A DNA stretch of 64,000 bases from positions 1 to 64,000 of the forward strand of contig JAFRAC010000015.1 of the NCBI GenBank assembly GCA_017405595.1. Direction: 5' to 3'. The translations under genes and the position numbers were made by a program. The notes under the pieces are model-generated. The model worked only from the letters and a program-made list of their open reading frames with translations, was not told the origin of the DNA and ran no database searches. This DNA comes from Thermoguttaceae bacterium. GTDB lineage: Bacteria > Planctomycetota > Planctomycetia > Pirellulales > Thermoguttaceae. Positions 1-8,024 of the stretch are shown here, piece after piece; position 1 is the stretch's first letter, and the number at the start of each line of letters is the position of its first letter.

Positions 1-340
1 CTTTATCGAATGACAACAAGTACTTTTTCACTGCGGGGTACTGCTCTATATCATAGTGACGTGCGGGAAAAGTCGCGATTAGATAAAGATGGGCCCAATC
101 ATATCCATACCTCTTGATATCCCTGCCGCGTAAAATGGGTCGAATAATCTCAGCACTTTTAGGATCTTCTGCTATCAACTCGGCTTTTTGGGCTTCATTG
201 ATAATAAAAGCTTCATTGCACCCGGTTTTGATACCGTAGTTGATCCGAATGTCCCAATCCTTCAATGGCGTTCCCATTGCCTCAATTTTCCGTTTAATCG
301 ACTGCTCAATCGGGTTCAAGATGACCCAGCTGTCGCTCAT
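1..340 (-). CDS. Type IIG restriction enzyme fragment, TaqI-like specificity domain (partial, runs off left edge)
   Basis: The minus strand encodes about 113 residues that run off the window edge. They contain GTPLKDWDIRINYGIKTG, NEAFIIN, IIRPILRGRDIKRYGYDW and YLIATFPARHYDIEQYPAVK, the hallmarks of the TaqI-like C-terminal specificity domain (target recognition) of Eco57I-type fused restriction-methyltransferases. The first ATG is at 340 and the frame stays open only to 397, where a TAA closes it. In intact family members hundreds of residues of methylase domain lie upstream, so this is a 5'-truncated gene or a promoterless specificity cassette. A serine invertase starts 138 bp away in the opposite direction. 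Base composition is much more AT-rich than the core genes. Domain identity is secure; whether it is dead or a silent recombination cassette is not known. Confidence 0.75.
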   Translation of the reverse strand, partial: MSDSWVILNPIEQSIKRKIEAMGTPLKDWDIRINYGIKTGCNEAFIINEAQKAELIAEDPKSAEIIRPILRGRDIKRYGYDWAHLYLIATFPARHYDIEQYPAVKKYLLSFDK

Positions 341-477
341 TCTAAAATTGCATTCCGTTGCGTGCTGTCTAAAGAAACCGCTTGATTCTTGACTACTTTA
401 TTGATGTAGCCCAGCTTCATTTTGAGCCAACAGATAGAAATTGGCGTGAAGGTGGTTCAATATCAGAAAGGTTTTGT

Positions 478-1071
478 ATGTTTTACGGTTACATTCGGGT
501 CAGTACCGACAAACAAACTGTTGAAAATCAACGGTTTGAAATCAAGCGTTTTTGCACAGAGCAGAACATCCAGATTGACATCTGGTTTGAAGAAACGATT
601 TCGGGCACAAAAGAACCGGACAAACGAAAGCTCGGAAAGATGCTTCGACAAATGAAAAAAGGGGATGTTCTGATTTGTGCGGAACTCTCCCGCCTTGGAA
701 GAAGCCTCCTTATGATCATGGGCATTCTTAATGAGTGCATGAAAAGTGAAATTCAGGTCTGGACGATCAAGGACAACTATCGTTTGGGAAGTGACATAAG
801 TTCAAAAGTTCTGGCATTTGCCTTTGCACTTTCGGCTGAGATCGAACGAAACCTGATTTCACAACGCACGAAGGAAGCCCTTGCAAGAAAGAAAGCCGAA
901 GGTGTTCAACTCGGACGCCCAAAAGGGAAAAAAAGTTCCAAGGTTAAACTAACAGGTAAAGAAGACATCATTCGTGGTTGTCTGGATGCAGGGTTTTCAA
1001 AATGTGCGATTGCGAGAAAACTACGAGTCCATCGAATAACACTAAGTAAATTTATCTGTGAGAATATGTAG
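478..1071 (+). CDS. Serine recombinase, Mpi-like DNA invertase
   Basis: A 197-residue small serine recombinase. The N-terminus MFYGYIRVSTDKQ carries catalytic Ser9 and Arg7; ELSRLGRS and SAEIERNLISQRTKEALA are the conserved resolvase/invertase core and helix E; the C-terminus IARKLRVHRITLSKFI is a Hin-type helix-turn-helix. The sequence is close to the Bacteroides master invertase Mpi (IRVSTDKQTVENQRFEI, QVWTIKDNYRLG), which flips promoters. The ATG at 478 is chosen because AGAAAGG lies 8 bp upstream and the family starts here; the frame is open further upstream, to 382. It borders a type IIG specificity fragment, suggesting an inversion or cassette-exchange system. Low GC and Bacteroidota-like sequence suggest horizontal acquisition. 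Confidence 0.9.
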   Translation: MFYGYIRVSTDKQTVENQRFEIKRFCTEQNIQIDIWFEETISGTKEPDKRKLGKMLRQMKKGDVLICAELSRLGRSLLMIMGILNECMKSEIQVWTIKDNYRLGSDISSKVLAFAFALSAEIERNLISQRTKEALARKKAEGVQLGRPKGKKSSKVKLTGKEDIIRGCLDAGFSKCAIARKLRVHRITLSKFICENM

Positions 1072-1321
1072 AAATTAGGTGGTCCAGTTTTTCTGACAGC
1101 TTAGAGCACTTGAAGAAGCTTGTTTTTGGGTTGCGTTCCATTCCGTTTTTTCGAATGCAAGTACAAAGATGGTCTTTCAGGCACATCTCCTCCGCGTGGG
1201 TGTTGGAGATAGGTGAAAACTGTTACCAAGTCTGCACACGCGTTACTCCCTCTTCAACTCCTGTTGAACGTAGCCCTAAACTTTGGTAGATTCTTGGAAA
1301 AGGCGCGGGGTTGCCATCCGC
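1072..1321. other. Non-coding gap after the invertase
   Basis: I see no convincing gene, tRNA or transposon end here. The first part (to about 1250) is AT-richer, like the invertase, and base composition shifts to the GC-rich core style near 1280, so this gap probably contains the right boundary of the acquired segment. No target-site duplication can be recognised because the left end is outside the window. Confidence 0.4.
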
Positions 1322-1327
1322 TATAAT
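1322..1327 (+). promoter_or_regulatory. -10 box (TATAAT) for the GYF_2 gene
   Basis: A perfect TATAAT lies 37 bp before the ATG at 1365. No good -35 is seen at 16-18 bp. AAAGGA about 9 bp before the ATG supplies the ribosome binding site. Confidence 0.45.
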
Positions 1328-1364
1328 GTCCCGCCGCAAGGAAACCCGCCAAAGGAACCACCGC

Positions 1365-1982
1365 ATGAAATACTATTTCTCGAACACTCCCGCCGAAAAG
1401 GTCGGGCCGGTCACGAAACCGGAACTTGTCCGGTTCGTTCAGGAAGGGGCGGTACGCGAAACAACACGGATCAAGTCGTTCTGGGGGTCGAAACCGGCGA
1501 AAAGGGTCTCGTTTCTGCGTCCGGTCTTTCAGAACATGGGGGCGAACGAGGCGAAAGGCGCGCTCACCTGGGTTAAAGAGAGCGCCGCCGATGCCGGGCC
1601 GGCGGACGGTTCCGGCTCGTTTGCCGCGCTCTATCGGAACGAATGCTACTTTTCGCCGTTCTGGAACCGGAGCCGGCGGTTTCGGCGGTCGCTGAAGATC
1701 ACGTTCTGGCTGCTTCTCTTCCTTTTCGCGGGAGCCTGCGCCGGGTTCGTCTGGCTCTTTACCACCCTCCTGTCGAAAACAACCCTGCTCGGCGTCTTCG
1801 GAAATGTCGTGTTCGGGTTCGCCGCGTTCTTCGTCCTGTTTCCGCTCGCGTTCTCGGTCGTTCTGTGCCGGCACGCGATCGCGAAAACTTATGCTGACGA
1901 AGCCGCGGTACGCGCCGCCGAGGATCTGCGCCGAATGAGAATTCTGGCGGAAGAGGAGTTTAAAAAGGGTGCGGGAAAATAG
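1365..1982 (+). CDS. GYF_2-domain membrane protein, function unknown
   Basis: A 205-residue protein. Residues 1-55 (KYYF...KVGPVTKPELVRFVQEGAV...T.IKSFWGS) match the GYF_2/DUF4339 pattern, a small domain common in Planctomycetes and thought to mediate protein contacts. Two hydrophobic helices follow (ITFWLLLFLFAGACAGFVW and a second about 15 residues later), then a charged cytoplasmic tail. The ATG at 1365 is preferred over an upstream in-frame ATG because AAAGGA precedes it and the domain begins immediately. It stands alone between the acquired segment and tRNA-Pro. Domain call good, role unknown. Confidence 0.65.
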   Translation: MKYYFSNTPAEKVGPVTKPELVRFVQEGAVRETTRIKSFWGSKPAKRVSFLRPVFQNMGANEAKGALTWVKESAADAGPADGSGSFAALYRNECYFSPFWNRSRRFRRSLKITFWLLLFLFAGACAGFVWLFTTLLSKTTLLGVFGNVVFGFAAFFVLFPLAFSVVLCRHAIAKTYADEAAVRAAEDLRRMRILAEEEFKKGAGK

Positions 1983-2018
1983 GCGCGGGGCGGGTGCCGC
2001 GCATCGCCGATCCCCGTC

Positions 2019-2046
2019 TTGCCGTTTCCCTATTCTGGTTTAGAAT
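2019..2046 (+). promoter_or_regulatory. Promoter of tRNA-Pro
   Basis: TTGCCG (2019-2024), a 16-bp spacer and TAGAAT (2041-2046) end 8 bp before the mature tRNA. The same -35 and spacer precede tRNA-Leu and rpmB in this window. Confidence 0.7.
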
Positions 2047-2054
2047 AGCCGTAA

Positions 2055-2132
<78 letters not shown>

Positions 2133-2193
2133 CCTTTTCTTCTGTTCCCGGGGGGCCCTTTTTCGGGGGCTCTTCGCCGGTTTCAAAAAGTTT

Positions 2194-2215
2194 GGGCGCG
2201 CCGTCGGGCGCGCCC
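2194..2215. terminator. GC-rich hairpin between tRNA-Pro and def
   Basis: GGGCGCGCC, loop GTCG, GGCGCGCCC forms a 9-bp stem. It lies between the plus-strand tRNA and the minus-strand def end. The T-rich tract after it is short (GTTCCGTTTTC), so a terminator role is plausible but not strong. Confidence 0.45.
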
Positions 2216-2248
2216 GTTCCGTTTTCAGGGGTGTACTGAACCGCCTGT

Positions 2249-2833
2249 TTAGCAGTACTTCTTTTCGAGTTCGGCAATCTCGGCGGCAAGTTCGGCGTCG
2301 CCCGGAACGAATCCGCGGCGGCGGTCCGAGTCGAATTCGGCGGCAAGCGATTCGAGGACCGGCCTGGCCTGGAGTTCCCCCGAAAATTTCGCCCGCTGGT
2401 AGAAGCACTGGCCGTGAAGATGGTCGGTCTCGTGCTGAATGATCCGCGCTTTGAGCCCTTTCCAGGAATAACTGGCCGGCCGGCCGTCAAGCCCGATCGC
2501 CTGAAATGCCACGGTTTCCGGACGCGCGATCATCAGGCGAAGGTCGGGAAAACTCAGGCACCCTTCCTCGAAATCTGTGAGGCCGCCGCCCCGTTTCTGA
2601 ATGACCGGGTTAATGAAGACGTATTCCTCTTCCCGCTGTTCGGGGTCTCCGGTCGGGTTCATGACCAGAAGCTGGTACGGCAGCCCGACCTGGTTCGCGG
2701 CCAGACCGACCCCCTGCGCCTGGTACATCAGTTCGAGCATTTCCGCGGCAATGTCGCGGAGCCCCTGGTCGATCCGCCGGACCGGTTTCGATTTGTAGGA
2801 GAGTATCGGGTGGGGGTAACGGACAATTTTCAC
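2249..2833 (-). CDS. def: Peptide deformylase
   Basis: A 194-residue deformylase that removes the N-formyl group from nascent proteins at the ribosome. All three family motifs are present: GVGLAANQVG (motif 1), EGCLSFP (motif 2, with the metal-ligand Cys) and QHETDHLHG (motif 3, HExxH with two His ligands and catalytic Glu). The protein begins MKIVRYPHPIL, the standard start. It has a C-terminal extension of about 25 residues rich in Ala/Glu beyond the catalytic core. It is monocistronic here; its usual partner fmt is not adjacent. Confidence 0.95.
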   Translation of the reverse strand: MKIVRYPHPILSYKSKPVRRIDQGLRDIAAEMLELMYQAQGVGLAANQVGLPYQLLVMNPTGDPEQREEEYVFINPVIQKRGGGLTDFEEGCLSFPDLRLMIARPETVAFQAIGLDGRPASYSWKGLKARIIQHETDHLHGQCFYQRAKFSGELQARPVLESLAAEFDSDRRRGFVPGDAELAAEIAELEKKYC

Positions 2834-2954
2834 GCGCAGACCTTTTTGTGCTTGATGAACCGGCGGCCGGCTCGACCCTCCGTCTCCGCCGAAGAAGGGA
2901 GAACGCCGCGAATCCGGCCGGCGATTCCCTCTTTTATTTCGGGGGAATCAACTC

Positions 2955-2960
2955 TATAAT
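2955..2960 (+). promoter_or_regulatory. -10 box (TATAAT) very close to the vWA start codon
   Basis: TATAAT ends only 9 bp before the ATG at 2970. At 16 bp upstream the -35 would be TTTATT (2933-2938), which is weak. If used, the transcript would have almost no leader. Confidence 0.4.
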
Positions 2961-2969
2961 CGTTTCGCC

Positions 2970-3992
2970 ATGAGCGGAACCCAGGATCATTATAAAAGCA
3001 AGCTCTCTTTTTGGAAGTGGAAGGCGCGGAAATCCGCCGCCGCAGAGGGAAAATCCGCTGAAAAAACCCCTTTCTGGACCTCGTGGACCGGGTCGCTCGC
3101 GGTGCATGCCGCCGCGCTTCTTCTGCTGGTTGCCGTGCTTGCCATCGACCGGCCTGTCCGCCGCGCGCTGAAAGGGAGAGCCGACGGCGAAGTCAGTTTT
3201 CTCTTTTCCGACGAGGAGCCGGCCGGCGGAGGGAACACCGCCGAAACGCCGAACGAAAATCCGGCGGCGGATCCGGTATCCGCCGAAACCCCCGAAACGG
3301 CGGACGATCCGGTTCCGAACCCGGAAGAGGATGTCATCGGCACGGCGCCCGCGGTGATCGCCCATGTCCGGTTTCACGATTCCGGCAGCGAGGGGGGCGG
3401 ATCGGGTCCGGCCGGCATTTCCGCCGGCGACGGGACCGGCACGGGCCAGACAGTGCGGTTCGGCGATCTGCAGGGGCGGGGGAAACGGTTCGTCTTTCTG
3501 GTCGACCGGAGCGAAAGCATGAAATGGCCCGACGGCGATCCGATCCGGGTCGCGGTAGCCGACGCCCTGGCAAGCATCGGCTCGCTCGATCCGGCCGCCG
3601 GGGCGCAAAAGTTCCAGCTGATCGCGTTTAACCACCATTACGAAACGTTTAACGGCGGGAAACGGCTGGTCGAGGTGACATCCGAAACGAAAAGGCAGGC
3701 GGAATCGTTCCTGAGCGGACTTGCGCCCGACGGGGGGACCGATCCGCTTGCCGCGCTCGATGCCGCGATCCGGATGGCGCCCGATGTGATCTTTTTCCTT
3801 ACCGACGCCGAAGAGGAAATCTCGGCGCTCTCGCTGCGCCGGATCCGTGACCTGGCCCGGCAGGGGTCGGTCGCGCAAATCCACGTGATCGAGTTCGGCA
3901 AACCGGGCGGAAAACATCCCGCCGCGTACCGGAAACTCGCCGAACAGAACGGCGGCGCCTACGTTTACAGGGACGTTACCGCCCTGGAATAA
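2970..3992 (+). CDS. Membrane-anchored von Willebrand factor A domain protein
   Basis: A 340-residue protein: a basic cytoplasmic N-terminus (1-36), one transmembrane helix (about 42-60, VHAAALLLLVAVLAI), a low-complexity Glu/Pro/Thr/Gly linker (about 80-165) and a C-terminal vWA domain. The vWA core starts RFVFLVDRSESM, giving the DxSxS MIDAS metal-binding motif at Asp179/Ser181/Ser183, followed by GGTDPLAALDAA (MIDAS Thr) and VIFFLTDAEE (MIDAS Asp). Such proteins bind ligands through Mg2+ and are abundant in planctomycete envelopes. The layout resembles a TonB-like anchor with a periplasmic vWA head. No Shine-Dalgarno is visible and the -10 box is unusually close. The partner is unknown. 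Confidence 0.8.
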   Translation: MSGTQDHYKSKLSFWKWKARKSAAAEGKSAEKTPFWTSWTGSLAVHAAALLLLVAVLAIDRPVRRALKGRADGEVSFLFSDEEPAGGGNTAETPNENPAADPVSAETPETADDPVPNPEEDVIGTAPAVIAHVRFHDSGSEGGGSGPAGISAGDGTGTGQTVRFGDLQGRGKRFVFLVDRSESMKWPDGDPIRVAVADALASIGSLDPAAGAQKFQLIAFNHHYETFNGGKRLVEVTSETKRQAESFLSGLAPDGGTDPLAALDAAIRMAPDVIFFLTDAEEEISALSLRRIRDLARQGSVAQIHVIEFGKPGGKHPAAYRKLAEQNGGAYVYRDVTALE

Positions 3993-4004
3993 TCTTATGA
4001 GGTC

Positions 4005-4033
4005 TTGTTGGTACCCCTTTCCGCCATTATAAT
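4005..4033 (+). promoter_or_regulatory. Promoter of the phosphohexomutase gene
   Basis: TTGTTG (4005-4010), 17-bp spacer and perfect TATAAT (4028-4033), followed by a leader of roughly 135 nt before the ATG at 4178. Confidence 0.65.
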
Positions 4034-4177
4034 GGAGCGGGGTTTGTTTGGGCGGAAAGCGCCTCTCCCCGAACGGTAAAACAGGTAAAAAACCGGCTCC
4101 CACGCGGGGCGCGGAAGGCGTTTGCGGTTTCGGCCGCCGCTCTCCGAAACCGCGGTGCCGGCGAAAGGTTAAAAAGA

Positions 4178-5539
4178 ATGACTGCTCCGCTGATCATTAG
4201 CGTTTCCGGACTTCGCGGCGAAGTCGGGAAAACCCTGACCCCCGAAGTCGCAATGCGTTACGCGCTCGCGTTTTCCCTCTCGATTCCGCAGGAGGGGCCT
4301 TTTGTGATCACGTGGGACGGGCGCAGTTCCGGTTCGATTTTCGCCGATGCGCTTTGCGCCGCGCTCAACGCGGCGGGCCGGCCGACACTGGTCGGGGGTG
4401 TTGCCGCCACGCCGACAACCGGCGTTCTGGTGCGCAGCCTCGGCGCCGCCGGCGGCATTCAGATTTCCGCCAGCCATAACCCGATCCAGTTTAACGGCCT
4501 GAAACTCTTTTCCGGCGAAGGGCGGGTCATTCCGAAAGCCGCCGGCGAAAAGGTGCTCGAAACCTATAAAGCGCTCGAAGCGGGCACGCTGCCGTACCCC
4601 TGGAAAGAACCGGGCGGGCTCGGCACGCGCGGCGAAATCGCCGATACCGTCTCGGCGCATATCAGCGCGATTCTCGAAACGGTCGATGCCGAAAAGATCG
4701 CGGCGAAAGGGTTTCGCGTTCTGCTCGACTCGAATCACGGCGCCGGGTCGGTGCTCGGCAAACCGCTTCTCCGCAGGCTCGGGTGCGAGGTCATCTGCAT
4801 GGGGGAAGAGCCGAACGGCCTTTTCGCCCATACGCCGGAACCGACCGCCGAAAATCTGGCGGGAATCCTCGAACAGGTCCGCGCCCAGAATGTCGACGCG
4901 GCGTTCTGCCAGGATCCGGACGCCGACCGTCTGGCGGTCATCGATGCCGGCGGCCGGTATATCGGCGAAGAGTATACCGTCGCCATCTGCGCGAAACACA
5001 AGCTGGCCAAAAAGGCCGGGCCGGTCGTCATCAACTGCGCGACCAGCCGCATGACGATCGACGTCGCCGAATCGTTCGGCGTACCCGCATACCGCAGCGC
5101 GGTGGGGGAAGCGAACGTGGTTGACCGTCTTCTGGAATCCGGCGGCGTTTTCGCCGGCGAGGGGAACGGCGGCCCGATCGATCCGGCTGTCGGCCTGGTG
5201 CGCGACAGTTTCGTCGGAATGGCGAACATTCTCGAAGCGATGGCCGACCGCGGCCTGACGGTGGCGCAGCTCGCCGACGAACTCCCCCGTTACGCGATCA
5301 TTAAGCAAAAAGCGACTCTTCCCGCCGACCGTGTTGCCGAAACGCTCGACCGGCTCGAAGGGCATTACAAGGGCCAAAAGACCGATCGGGGCGACGGGCT
5401 CCGCGTCGATTTCGCCGACAGCTGGGTTCTGATCCGCGCCAGCAATACCGAACCGATCGTCCGGATCATTGCCGAGGCGCCCGCCGAATCCGCCGCGCTG
5501 GCGCTTTGCGACGAGGTTCGCGCCTTGATCGAAGCTTGA
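4178..5539 (+). CDS. glmM: Phosphohexomutase (phosphoglucosamine/phosphomannomutase family)
   Basis: A 453-residue alpha-D-phosphohexomutase. The phosphoserine loop ISASHNP (Ser99), metal loop DPDADR, sugar-binding loop GEGNGG and C-terminal phosphate-binding RASNTEP are all present and in order, and the N-terminus ISVSGLRGEVGKTLTPE is typical. These enzymes move phosphate between C6 and C1 of hexoses. Planctomycete relatives are usually annotated GlmM (GlcN-6-P to GlcN-1-P, for UDP-GlcNAc), but the motif GEGNGG differs from the GEQSGH of classical GlmM, so phosphomannomutase/phosphoglucomutase activity cannot be excluded. It has its own promoter and is followed after 30 bp by rpiB, probably in one operon. 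Confidence 0.85.
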   Translation: MTAPLIISVSGLRGEVGKTLTPEVAMRYALAFSLSIPQEGPFVITWDGRSSGSIFADALCAALNAAGRPTLVGGVAATPTTGVLVRSLGAAGGIQISASHNPIQFNGLKLFSGEGRVIPKAAGEKVLETYKALEAGTLPYPWKEPGGLGTRGEIADTVSAHISAILETVDAEKIAAKGFRVLLDSNHGAGSVLGKPLLRRLGCEVICMGEEPNGLFAHTPEPTAENLAGILEQVRAQNVDAAFCQDPDADRLAVIDAGGRYIGEEYTVAICAKHKLAKKAGPVVINCATSRMTIDVAESFGVPAYRSAVGEANVVDRLLESGGVFAGEGNGGPIDPAVGLVRDSFVGMANILEAMADRGLTVAQLADELPRYAIIKQKATLPADRVAETLDRLEGHYKGQKTDRGDGLRVDFADSWVLIRASNTEPIVRIIAEAPAESAALALCDEVRALIEA

Positions 5540-5569
5540 TTTACAGCCCCTAGAAAGAGACAGTTTCCG

Positions 5570-6040
5570 ATGAAAATCATGATTGGCAGCGACCATCACG
5601 GTGTGCAGGTACGGGTCGATTTGAGCGGACTGCTCCGCCGTCTTGGGCACGATGTGATTGACGTCGGCCCGGATCCCGAAAATGTGCAGCCGGTCGATTA
5701 TCCCGATATCGCCGAAAAGGTCGCCGGCGCCGTTTCGCGCGGCGAAGCCGACCGCGGCATCCTGATCTGCGGAACGGGAATCGGGATGAGCATTGTCGCG
5801 AACAAGTTTCCGGGGGTGCGCGCCGCGCCGGTCATCGACGAATTGACCGCCGAAATGAGCCGCCGCCATAACGACCTGAACGTGCTCTGCCTTTCCGGCG
5901 ACCTGCTGACCGAACTGATGATCGACCGCCTTGTCGAAATCTGGCTCAAGTCGGAATTCGCCGGCGGGCGCCATAAGCGCCGGAACGATAAAATCGCCGA
6001 AATCGAGCGAAAGCAAATCGAGCAGAATCTCGGCAAGTAG
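5570..6040 (+). CDS. rpiB: Ribose-5-phosphate isomerase B
   Basis: A 156-residue RpiB/LacA-family isomerase interconverting ribose-5-P and ribulose-5-P. MKIMIGSDHHG is the family start with the substrate-binding Asp-His; GILICGTGIGMSIVANK carries the active-site Cys; RRHNDLNVLCLSG matches the usual R..N.ANVL motif with Leu in place of Ala. The C-terminus has a basic tail of about 20 residues. It is 30 bp downstream of the phosphohexomutase, consistent with a sugar-phosphate operon. Confidence 0.92.
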   Translation: MKIMIGSDHHGVQVRVDLSGLLRRLGHDVIDVGPDPENVQPVDYPDIAEKVAGAVSRGEADRGILICGTGIGMSIVANKFPGVRAAPVIDELTAEMSRRHNDLNVLCLSGDLLTELMIDRLVEIWLKSEFAGGRHKRRNDKIAEIERKQIEQNLGK

Positions 6041-6056
6041 TTTTTTCCCGTTCTTC

Positions 6057-6079
6057 CCCGTCCCGCAACGCGGGACGGG
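6057..6079 (+). terminator. Perfect 10-bp hairpin after rpiB
   Basis: CCCGTCCCGC, loop AAC, GCGGGACGGG. A T-rich stretch precedes rather than follows it, so it may be a Rho-independent-like stop or an RNA stabiliser rather than a canonical terminator. Confidence 0.5.
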
Positions 6080-6142
6080 ATGTGTTTCACCGCTCTTCAA
6101 GACGAAAAGCGCCACACCTTGGTTCATTGGAGGATGACATCT

Positions 6143-7978
6143 ATGAAACGGAATCTCAGCTTTGCGCTTTGCGCGGCGCTTCTTTTCACCGTTTGTCCGA
6201 TCATCGCCCCGTCGGCGCTCGATGCCGCCGATGCCGGCAGCCCCGCCCTTTCGGCGGTTCCCGGCCTGAACGAGCCGGAATCGGAACCCGAAGATCAAGA
6301 CGATGAATCCGCCGACGGCGAATCGGAAGAGGACGCCGAAGAAGCGCCGCCGGTCAGCGCCGAGTCGGTTGCGAAAGAGATCGAAACCGCGGTTCAGGAG
6401 AACAGCGCCGACGATCTGCTGAACCTGGCGACCGAAATCAAGCTTTCGGCGGAATCGGTGCTCGACCTGACCCGTGTGATCGCCTACTGCGTCGAAGCCG
6501 AAAAGAAGGGCCTTGAAGGGGAAAACCTCGAGTATTGCCGGCAGCTGAAACTCTCGTCGGAACTGGAACGGGGTTTGGCGATGTCGAGAATCTTCATGGA
6601 CGACTCGGTTTCGATCGACGAGCTTCCGGGCACCTGGCCGGTCGTCCGCGCAATGGCGCTCGCCGACCTCGAAGCGGCGACAAGCGAAATGCCCGATCTG
6701 GCGCTGGCGCAGCTGGTCGTCGGCCGTCTGCAGACGCTCCCCGACGGCGACAGGGCGAAGGGAAAGGAAGCGCTCGAAAAGGCGGTCGAACTGGCCCGCG
6801 GTTCGGAACCCGACATCTACGTCGAAGCGCTGAAATACCTTGCCATGCTCGAAGACGAAACCGATAAGAGCTTCGAGCTGCTGCAGCTCGCCGCCGGCGA
6901 GGATCCGGAAAACCCCGCGGTCCTGAACCTGATCGCGGTCTGTCTGCTCGACGGACGGCAGGAAGAGAAAGCGCTCGAAACGATCGAGAAGGCGCTCGCC
7001 GCCGATCCCGACGACGCGCGCGCCAAAGAGACGAAAGCCCTGATTTTGGCGAAGATGGGGAACAACGACGAGGCGATCCGGTTGTACGACGAGGCGAACC
7101 CGCCGAAAGAGGACAACCTGATCTCGCAAATCGAACGGGGCCAGTTCCTTTCGGAAATCGGCGAGTACGATAAGGCCATCGATCTGTATACCAGGATGAT
7201 CGACGAATCCGGGCTCCCTTCCCTCTATTATCTGCGCGCGGCGGCGAAACTCCAGAAGAAGGAGTACGCCGATGCCCTGAAAGATGTCAATCACTCGATC
7301 GGCATGAACCCCGGCTTTTCGGAAGCGCTGCGGCTGAAAGCGATGATCTACATTCAGCAGGAACGCTATGGCGACGCGATTCCCCTGCTCGAAAAGGTGC
7401 GCCGGCAGGACCCCGACGACGAGGGGCTCACCGCCCAGCTGGCGTACACGATGGCGCAGAACGATGAGTTTACCGGCGGCATGGCGAAACTGGAGCATCT
7501 CCTGGAAACCTCGCCCGACTCGCTTCCCCTTCTGCGCGGAAAGGCCGATATCTATCTCATGTACGGGCGCTGGCAGGATGCCGCGAACGTCTACGAAAGG
7601 ATTCTGGAACTCCATCCCGCCGATGTCGGTTCCCTGAACAACTACGCGTGGCTTCTGGCGACCTGTCCCGACGACGCGATCCGCAATGGCGCCCGCGCGC
7701 TCGAGCTGGCGACGAAAGCCGCCGAAAAGACGAATTTCCGCGAACCGTACATTCTGAGCACGCTCGCCGCCGCTTACGCCGAAACGGGGGATTTCGCCAA
7801 AGCGCTTGAACTTTCGGAAAAGGGGACGGCCATTGCCGAAAAAGAGGGGGACGAACGGATCGACGAGTTCAGGAACGAATCGGAATCGTACCGGAAAAAC
7901 GAGCCCTGGCGCGAAAACGCCCAGAAGACGGGGGACGCTTCGGACCCGCTTCCCGAAGAAGCCGCCGATTTCTTCTAG
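6143..7978 (+). CDS. Secreted tetratricopeptide-repeat protein
   Basis: A 611-residue exported TPR protein. Residues 1-28 form a signal peptide (MKRNLSFALCAALLFTVCP...). A strongly acidic Glu/Asp/Ser segment (about 45-70) precedes a long alpha-solenoid with several recognisable TPR units, for example DARAKETKALILAKMGNNDE, SLYYLRAAAKLQKKEYADAL, and GSLNNYAWLLATCPDDAIRN, which is a common final TPR/Sel-like repeat. The ATG at 6143 is selected because GGAGG at 6129-6133 lies 9 bp before it; the ATG at 6134 abuts the GGAGG. TPRs scaffold protein complexes; no partner can be named. The C-terminus ends in a charged, non-helical tail. Confidence 0.8.
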   Translation: MKRNLSFALCAALLFTVCPIIAPSALDAADAGSPALSAVPGLNEPESEPEDQDDESADGESEEDAEEAPPVSAESVAKEIETAVQENSADDLLNLATEIKLSAESVLDLTRVIAYCVEAEKKGLEGENLEYCRQLKLSSELERGLAMSRIFMDDSVSIDELPGTWPVVRAMALADLEAATSEMPDLALAQLVVGRLQTLPDGDRAKGKEALEKAVELARGSEPDIYVEALKYLAMLEDETDKSFELLQLAAGEDPENPAVLNLIAVCLLDGRQEEKALETIEKALAADPDDARAKETKALILAKMGNNDEAIRLYDEANPPKEDNLISQIERGQFLSEIGEYDKAIDLYTRMIDESGLPSLYYLRAAAKLQKKEYADALKDVNHSIGMNPGFSEALRLKAMIYIQQERYGDAIPLLEKVRRQDPDDEGLTAQLAYTMAQNDEFTGGMAKLEHLLETSPDSLPLLRGKADIYLMYGRWQDAANVYERILELHPADVGSLNNYAWLLATCPDDAIRNGARALELATKAAEKTNFREPYILSTLAAAYAETGDFAKALELSEKGTAIAEKEGDERIDEFRNESESYRKNEPWRENAQKTGDASDPLPEEAADFF

Positions 7979-8024
7979 CCGATGCGCGCTCCCCTTCCCC
8001 CCCAAACAGGAGAAAGGCATTTCG

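Noticed and set aside
188..385. 65-residue plus-strand ORF near the left end
   Set aside because: It is the reverse image of the TaqI_C domain, which has strong family similarity on the minus strand.
382..477. N-terminal extension of the invertase
   Set aside because: Extra 32 residues are not found in the family and a good ribosome binding site precedes the ATG at 478.
478..1300. Mpi-type inverted-repeat sites beside the invertase
   Set aside because: I looked for a motif near ARACGTWCGT; GAACGTAG at about 1265 is the closest and is not a convincing match or paired.
4169..8020. Minus-strand open frame of 1283 codons opposite glmM-rpiB-TPR
   Set aside because: It lies antisense to three well-supported genes with known motifs; composition is Arg/Phe/Gly-rich without domains. 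Such frames arise from GC-rich codon bias.
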